NCBI GenBank assembly: GCA_001303885.1
Contig: LJUE01000012.1
Coordinates: 1-18,058, forward strand
Origin: Planctomycetes bacterium SM23_32
Lineage (GTDB): Bacteria > Planctomycetota > Brocadiia > SM23-32
Length of the DNA: 18,058 nt
Direction: 5' to 3'
The position numbers were made by a program, and so were the translations under genes. The notes beneath the pieces are model-generated. The model was not told the DNA's origin. It was given only the letters and a program-made list of their open reading frames with translations, and did not search any database. Shown in pieces: positions 13,828 through 18,058 of this stretch; the stretch's first letter is position 1, and the number at the start of each line of letters is the position of its first letter.

Positions 13828-15444
13828 ATGCAGCCGCAGACTCCTGCGCACAGGGATCGCCGCAGGCTCAGGATGGTCGTCCCTGCCTACCCCGCCTTCA
13901 ACGTCTACTCGGGCGTTGCGCGCAGCATGACGGCGCTGGGGCCGGTCTGTGTGGCCACGGCCGTCAATGACGTTCCGGGGTGGGACGTCGAGGTGATCGA
14001 CGAGAACAACTACCGCCGCAAGGCGCCCCGCGGCGATGACGGCTTGCCGGATCATGGTGCCCTGCAGAGGATACGGCCTGCCGACGCCGTGGGCCTCTAC
14101 GGCGGCTTGACGAGCACGATCCCGCGGCTCGTCCAGGTCGCTTCCTATTACCAGGGCCTCGGCGTGCCCACCATTGCCGGCGGGCAGCACTTCGTTGACC
14201 AGAACATCGAGGAGGCGCTGCGCAGCGGCGTGGATTACGTGGTCGGGGGCGAAGGCGAAGAGACCATCAAGGAGCTGCTGGAGGTCATTGACGGGACCAG
14301 GGCCAAGGAGGATGTCCGCGGAGTTGCTTACCTGGACGCAGACGGCCGGGTCCGGCAGTCCACGCGCGATCCCGTGGCCGACCTGGACGGGTTGCCCGTG
14401 CCTGACTTCTCGCTGCTCCGCTACGGCCGGGTCAAGGTATACCCGGTTGGCCGTGTCCGGGGCTGCGGCATGAACTGCGAGTTCTGCACCGTCAAAGGCA
14501 GGCCGCGCTACGCCTCTCCGGAGCGCCTGATGGAGCAGTTCGCGTCCCTGTACGAGAAGCAGGGGGCGAAGAGGTTCTTCATCGTTGACGATCTGTTCGG
14601 TCAGGACCGCGAAGAGACCCTGCGCCTCTGCCGGATGCTGCGCGATTACCAGCGGGAAGTCAGGGTCAGGTTCAGCATCACGGTCCAGATCAGGCTGGAC
14701 AAGGCGCACGACGCTGAGCTGCTCCAGGCCATGCGCGAAGCCCGGATCAACACCGTGGCCATCGGGTTCGAATCGCCGATCGCCGAAGAGCTTCAGGCCA
14801 TGAACAAGCGCCTGAAGCCCGACGGGATGGTGGCCATGACGCGGCTGTACCATCGTGCGGGCTTCTGGGTGCACGGCATGTTCATCTTCGGCTATCCGAT
14901 GAGGCCCGGGGTCGAGTTCAGGATGAGCGCCCGGGAGCGCGTCAACCGGTTCCGCCGGTTCATCCGCAGGGCGCGCATAGACACGCTGCAGGTCCTGCTG
15001 CCGGTCCCCTTGCCCGGCACGGAACTGAGGCGCCGGCTGCAGGCGGAAAAGAGAATCTACTCCCCCGAACACGTCGGATGGGAGTACTACGACGGGAACT
15101 TCCCGCTGTTCGAGCCGGACGATCCGCTGACGGCTGAGGAGATGCAGGCCGCCGCGCAGCAGATCATGGGCCGCTTCTACCGATTCGGCCACTTCTTGAT
15201 GGTGGGGCTTAACATCCTGTCATTTCCAGCCCTCGTGCTGCACCTGCATAACCTGAGGGCCGGCTGGCGTCGCTGGTCCCGCCGATGGTGGAACAGCCTG
15301 ATGGGCGTGGCGGGGTGGCACATCATCAGGAAATGGACCGCGCAGTTCCGCAAGGGGAACTTCGCGGGGAAACTCGCCGAGGCGAAGCGCGACCTGAAGT
15401 CGGCCAACGCCCAGGAGTCCCCGGACTCGCCGGATGCGCCATAG
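13828..15444 (+). CDS. Cobalamin-binding-type radical SAM protein
   Basis: The 538-residue product has the two-domain plan of B12-binding radical SAM enzymes. The N-terminal 190 residues contain the pattern of the cobalamin-binding fold (VVGGEGEETIKELL, then PVADLDGLPVPDFSLL), although the classical DxHxxG motif is absent. The radical SAM domain has CGMNCEFC with Cys213, Cys217 and Cys220 as [4Fe-4S] ligands, and later AIGFESP and the HGMFIFGYP strand. A hydrophobic stretch (FLMVGLNILSFPALVLHL) and a basic, Trp-rich tail suggest membrane attachment at the C-terminus. I chose the ATG at 13828 because AAGGAAGGTG lies just upstream; the frame is open back to 13606 through the Rhs remnant. No partner biosynthetic gene is adjacent, so the substrate is unknown. 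A methyltransferase or lipid/hopanoid-type modification enzyme is possible. Confidence 0.88.
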   Translation: MQPQTPAHRDRRRLRMVVPAYPAFNVYSGVARSMTALGPVCVATAVNDVPGWDVEVIDENNYRRKAPRGDDGLPDHGALQRIRPADAVGLYGGLTSTIPRLVQVASYYQGLGVPTIAGGQHFVDQNIEEALRSGVDYVVGGEGEETIKELLEVIDGTRAKEDVRGVAYLDADGRVRQSTRDPVADLDGLPVPDFSLLRYGRVKVYPVGRVRGCGMNCEFCTVKGRPRYASPERLMEQFASLYEKQGAKRFFIVDDLFGQDREETLRLCRMLRDYQREVRVRFSITVQIRLDKAHDAELLQAMREARINTVAIGFESPIAEELQAMNKRLKPDGMVAMTRLYHRAGFWVHGMFIFGYPMRPGVEFRMSARERVNRFRRFIRRARIDTLQVLLPVPLPGTELRRRLQAEKRIYSPEHVGWEYYDGNFPLFEPDDPLTAEEMQAAAQQIMGRFYRFGHFLMVGLNILSFPALVLHLHNLRAGWRRWSRRWWNSLMGVAGWHIIRKWTAQFRKGNFAGKLAEAKRDLKSANAQESPDSPDAP

Positions 15445-15452
15445 CCAGCGGG

Positions 15453-15495
15453 CAAAAGACAGGCGCCGTCGTGTCCCTCCGCACGGCGGCGCCTG
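15453..15495 (-). terminator. Intrinsic terminator of the cold-shock gene
   Basis: CAGGCGCCGTCGTG (15460-15473) and CACGGCGGCGCCTG (15482-15495) form a 14-base-pair stem with one G-T wobble and an eight-base loop. On the minus strand it is followed by TCTTTTG, a short T-tract, about 30 bases past the cold-shock gene stop. On the plus strand no T-tract follows, so the stem would at most help to end the radical SAM transcript. Confidence 0.7.
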
Positions 15496-15524
15496 GCATT
15501 CACTTCTCAGCGGTCAGCCTTGCT

Positions 15525-15728
15525 TCAGACCTTCACCACGTTGGCAGCGCGCAGGCCTTTCTCGCCTTGCTCGACGTCGTACTGAACGGCGTCGTTCTCG
15601 GCCAGTGCCCTGAACCCACCGCCCTGGATGGCGCTGTGGTGCACGAACACGTCCTTGCTGCCGTCGTCGGGCGTGATGAACCCGTAGCCCTTCTGATCAC
15701 TGAACCACTTGACCTTGCCTTTAGCCAT
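15525..15728 (-). CDS. csp: Cold-shock domain protein (CspA family)
   Basis: The 67-residue product is a complete cold-shock domain. It has MAKGKVKWFSDQKGYGFITP with the RNP1 motif KGYGFI, and the RNP2 motif DVFVHHSAI, and it ends in the usual GEKGLRAANVVKV. It binds single-stranded RNA and DNA and works as an RNA chaperone in the cytoplasm. The ATG at 15728 aligns with the family, with GAGG about nine bases upstream. It lies alone between the radical SAM gene (convergent) and the secretin gene. A promoter at 16083-16111 would give it an unusually long leader, which resembles the temperature-responsive leaders of csp genes in principle but not in sequence. The terminator is at 15453-15495. 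Confidence 0.97.
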   Translation of the reverse strand: MAKGKVKWFSDQKGYGFITPDDGSKDVFVHHSAIQGGGFRALAENDAVQYDVEQGEKGLRAANVVKV

Positions 15729-16076
15729 CTACGTAACCTCACAGAAAACGATGCTCTGCCGCGGGCGCACGCGCATCATTGCGCATACTGCGCTCACAGT
15801 CGTGAAAGCCGTCCCACCTTTGACGCTTGCTGGTCGGTGAGCAGGCGGAGGCTTCGTCCGAGACTGCGGAGAGCGGCAAGAGCCGGGCATTCGCCGCCTG
15901 AGAGGAGGGAATCCTCGGGAGGGAAGGCAAAGCCTGCAGGTCTCACTCCGTCGGGACAGGACACCTATACAGGTCTCGCGCCCGTCGGATCACAGAATCG
16001 TAGAACGAGACTCAGACTGCTCCGCATGGCTCAACTGCCATGCCGCCCACAGGGCGCTAAGGGAGCGCGTCCTTCA
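15729..16076 (-). promoter_or_regulatory. Predicted long structured 5' leader of the cold-shock gene
   Basis: There is no gene in this stretch of about 350 bases. Read on the minus strand from the predicted start near 16076 it contains: a perfect hairpin GCATGGC/GCCATGC with six-base loop (16024-16043); an imperfect direct repeat (15964-15988 and 15933-15954); a three-stem junction (15842-15900); TCAC/GTGA; and GCGCA/TGCGC (15781-15793) close to the ribosome binding site. Leaders of csp genes in other bacteria control mRNA stability and translation with temperature. I did not recognise a named riboswitch class. Structure and function are inferred from base pairing only. Confidence 0.45.
15933..15988. 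repeat. Imperfect tandem direct repeat
   Basis: Two units, 15933-15954 and 15964-15988, share CAGGTCTC (15937-15944 and 15970-15977) and CCGTCGG (15948-15954 and 15982-15988), in the same order and about 33 bases apart. The intervening bases differ in length by one. They fall inside the predicted cold-shock leader. They may be paired protein sites or repeated RNA elements. Confidence 0.5.
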
Positions 16077-16082
16077 AAAGCT

Positions 16083-16111
16083 ATCATACCACTATCCGGC
16101 GCGGCGCACAA
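16083..16111 (-). promoter_or_regulatory. Extended -10 promoter, likely of the cold-shock gene
   Basis: On the minus strand TGGTATGAT (16083-16091) gives a -10 box TATGAT with the upstream TG of an extended -10. TTGTGC (16106-16111) lies 17 bases away as a weak -35 box. The site follows the secretin stop codon by about 50 bases, and the next downstream gene on this strand is the cold-shock gene. Confidence 0.5.
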
Positions 16112-16129
16112 GTGCAAAGCAGCGTACCG

Positions 16130-16162
16130 CCCGCATGGCTGCCCGCCGCTGCGCCGTGCGGG
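16130..16162 (-). terminator. Hairpin after the secretin gene
   Basis: GCCGTGCGGG (16153-16162) and CCCGCATGGC (16130-16139) can pair over ten positions with one mismatch and a 13-base loop, starting one base after the secretin stop codon on the minus strand. No T-run follows directly. It may be a weak terminator separating the secretin transcript from the cold-shock promoter. Confidence 0.3.
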
Positions 16163-16163
16163 G

Positions 16164-18058
16164 CTACTCGGCCTCCGGCTCCTCGTTTGTGTGGCCGCCG
16201 CCCAGGCGCATGCCCCTCATGTGCTCGTCGAAGACGCCCGGCGCCACGGCCTCCTTCATCTGGCGCACGCCGGTCATCTCCTCCTGTGATATCGCCTGCA
16301 GCTCGTCGGCCTCACGCGCGACGTGCGGGGTGAGGAAGATGAGCAGCTCGGTCTTGTCCTTGTCCCTCTCGGTGCGGCGGAACAGCGCGCCCAGCAGGGG
16401 TATGTCGCCGAGGATGGGCACCTTGGTGACGCGCTCGGTCAAGGCGTCCTCCATCAGGCCGCCGATGACGATGGTCTGGTTGTCGTGGATGGCGATGTGC
16501 GTCTGGGCGGACCGCTTGGCGAAGACCGCGGCGTCCACCGTTTCGGAGATCGGCACCGTCTCGGCCGTGGTGGTCGAGATCTCCGGGGAGACGTCCATGA
16601 TGACCAGCCCCTCGGGGTTGATGTGCGGGGTGACCTCGAGGATGATGCCGATGTCCTCATACTCGATGGTGTTGATCGTCTGGCCGGTCTCGGTGGTGCG
16701 CGTGTTGCGGATGAAGGGCACCTCCTGGCCTACGGTGATGGTGGCGGTCTGGTTGTCGCTGGTCAGGATGTGGGGGCGCGACAGGACGTCGAGCTTACCC
16801 AACTCTTCCAGCGCGCGCAGGACGGCCGTGACGTCGCCGATGACGTGGCGGTAGATGAGCCCCCCGGTCTCCGTGCCGAGTCCGAAATCGGTGGACAGGG
16901 AGAACTCGTCGCCGTCCAGATCGGTGTCGAGGATGGAGAACTCGACGCCCACGTCCAGGTCGTCGTTCCAGGTGACCTCGGCGATCAGGACCTTTATCAG
17001 CACCTGCGGGATGGGGCGGTCCAGTTCCTCGACGATGCCGCGGACGGTGTCGAAGTTGGCCGGCGCGGTGAGGATGAGCAGGGAGTTGGTGTCGGCGTCG
17101 GCGACGACGAACACGTTGCCGGCCAGTCCCGCCGCGCCCTCGGCGGTGGCAGCGGCCTGATCCCTGAGCCTCTGGAAGAAGCCGCCCGCTCCCCGGCCTT
17201 GCTGCTGGCCTTGCTGTCGGGCGGTGCGCACAGCGCCGGTCGTCTCGTCGGCCTCTTTGAACAGGTCGTTCAGCAGCGCGGCCAGGCGCTCGGCGTTGGC
17301 GTTCTTGAGCGGGTAGACGAGCACGGACTCCTCGGCGACGGGGTTCGCGTCGAGCTGCTGGATCACCTCCGCCACCACGTCGAGCGTGTCCGTCGGCCCG
17401 CTGACCACCACGGTGTTTGTGCGCTCATCGGCGGAGGCCAGCACCTCCGGGGCACGGCTGACCGGCTCTTCTTGTTGCTGCTCGCCGCCGGGACCGCGGA
17501 AGAAGCGCCCCGGGAAGAAGCCGCCCCGGCCGCCCCGGCCGCCGCCCTGTTGGGTCTGGGCCGCCCGCTGCTCGAAGACCTCATTGATCAGGTCCGCGGC
17601 GTCACTGGCGTCCGCGTAGGTCAACTGGAAGACGCGCACCTCCGCTACGGTCGCCATGTGCTTGTCGAGCGCGCTGACGATCTCGGCGATGCGCCGGACG
17701 TTGGCGCCCGTGTCGGTCAGGATCAGGGCGTTGCTGCTGGCGTTTGCCGAGAGGTCGGCGTGCGCGGGGATCAGGGCCGCCAGGTCCTGCCTGACCTGCA
17801 CGGCGTCGGCGAACTTCAGGGGCATGATCTGCGTGATGACCTCGTCGTTCGGCTCGATGCGCGAGGGGTCCGAGCCGGCCCGCACGGGCACGTTCATCCT
17901 CTTGGCGTCTTCGAGCGTGACGATCTTGAGCACCCGCCCGGTGCGCACCGCCGCGTAGCCCTGCTCCGTCAAGACGGTGTTCAGCAGCGCGATGGCCTCG
18001 GCGACGTTCAGGGGCTGTCGGCTCATCACCGTCACCCGCCCCTGCACGACGGCCTGCT
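16164..18058 (-). CDS. gspD: Type II secretion secretin (GspD-like), N-terminus outside window
   Basis: The frame is open to the right edge; about 630 residues are visible. The product begins within the N0 region (RVTVMSRQPLNVAEAIALLN), followed by N1-N3-type ring domains with repeats of the form ADERTNTVVVSGPTDTLDVV. The secretin core has LSRPHILTSDNQTATITVGQ, the VPF segment and VPILGDIPLLGALFRR, then LLIFLTPHV. It would form the outer-membrane channel of a type II (or related) secretion system. Two low-complexity Gly/Gln/Arg-rich inserts interrupt the ring domains (about 17475-17560 and 17160-17225). A PilQ-type or other secretin is possible, but the N0-N3 plan favours GspD. The tail after LTPHV is about 45 residues, acidic at its end. 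No other secretion gene is visible here. Confidence 0.92.
   Translation of the reverse strand, partial: QAVVQGRVTVMSRQPLNVAEAIALLNTVLTEQGYAAVRTGRVLKIVTLEDAKRMNVPVRAGSDPSRIEPNDEVITQIMPLKFADAVQVRQDLAALIPAHADLSANASSNALILTDTGANVRRIAEIVSALDKHMATVAEVRVFQLTYADASDAADLINEVFEQRAAQTQQGGGRGGRGGFFPGRFFRGPGGEQQQEEPVSRAPEVLASADERTNTVVVSGPTDTLDVVAEVIQQLDANPVAEESVLVYPLKNANAERLAALLNDLFKEADETTGAVRTARQQGQQQGRGAGGFFQRLRDQAAATAEGAAGLAGNVFVVADADTNSLLILTAPANFDTVRGIVEELDRPIPQVLIKVLIAEVTWNDDLDVGVEFSILDTDLDGDEFSLSTDFGLGTETGGLIYRHVIGDVTAVLRALEELGKLDVLSRPHILTSDNQTATITVGQEVPFIRNTRTTETGQTINTIEYEDIGIILEVTPHINPEGLVIMDVSPEISTTTAETVPISETVDAAVFAKRSAQTHIAIHDNQTIVIGGLMEDALTERVTKVPILGDIPLLGALFRRTERDKDKTELLIFLTPHVAREADELQAISQEEMTGVRQMKEAVAPGVFDEHMRGMRLGGGHTNEEPEAE

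Noticed and set aside
15901..15960. Resemblance of GGGAGGGAAGGCAAAGCC on the plus strand to a cyclic-di-GMP (GEMM) riboswitch core
   Set aside because: The second conserved half (the receptor with GGTAGC/GGTTACC-like bases) is absent and there is no suitably placed plus-strand gene downstream.
15285..16289. Plus-strand open frame of 334 codons across the csp gene and its leader
   Set aside because: It overlaps the radical SAM gene 3' end, the terminator, the csp gene in antisense and the secretin gene. Its translation shows no coherent domain.
1..18058. CRISPR arrays, insertion sequences, tRNA or rRNA genes
   Set aside because: I looked for regular short repeats, transposase motifs with terminal inverted repeats, and tRNA cloverleaf features in the spacers, and saw none.

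Overview
The window is GC-rich bacterial chromosomal DNA with high third-position GC, which is why long antisense reading frames occur throughout. The gene content (two DUF6785-type polytopic membrane proteins, a GH20-like protein, a uroporphyrinogen-decarboxylase-like protein, a cobalamin-type radical SAM protein and a type II secretion secretin with Gly/Gln-rich inserts) resembles uncultured Planctomycetota or a related polysaccharide-degrading phylum. That placement is an inference from gene families, not from a marker gene.

Layout. (1) 2-1291, plus strand: the 3' part of a DUF6785-type membrane protein gene, cut by the window edge. (2) 1303-9572, minus strand: a compact run of six genes read right to left: a secreted TIM-barrel hydrolase-like protein, a second DUF6785-type membrane protein, EtfB, EtfA, a GlcD/lactate-dehydrogenase-type FAD oxidoreductase and a cytoplasmic GH20-like protein. 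Gaps are small and one promoter (TTGCCA-17-TATAGT) precedes the first gene, so they look like one operon. (3) 9678-11222, minus: glucose-6-phosphate dehydrogenase with its own promoter. (4) 11303-12373, minus: a URO-D family protein with a perfect TTGACA -35 box. (5) 12463-13700, plus: an accessory-looking patch of two unrecognised small ORFs with less GC-biased codons and a short Rhs/YD-repeat remnant. (6) 13828-15444, plus: a cobalamin-binding-type radical SAM protein. (7) 15525-15728, minus: a cold-shock protein with a terminator and a predicted leader of about 350 nt rich in hairpins and an imperfect direct repeat. (8) 16164-18058, minus: the C-terminal part of a GspD-like secretin, open at the right edge.

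How the genes may work together. In the six-gene operon the exported hydrolase-like protein would act on an extracytoplasmic substrate. The membrane protein could import a product. The FAD dehydrogenase would oxidise a 2-hydroxy acid and pass electrons to EtfBA, and the GH20-like enzyme would process sugar material inside the cell. The dehydrogenase/Etf pairing is established for lactate dehydrogenase-Etf complexes. The link to the hydrolase and the DUF6785 protein is inferred from gene order only and is the most promising candidate for an undescribed system here. The second notable item is the long structured leader of the cold-shock gene.
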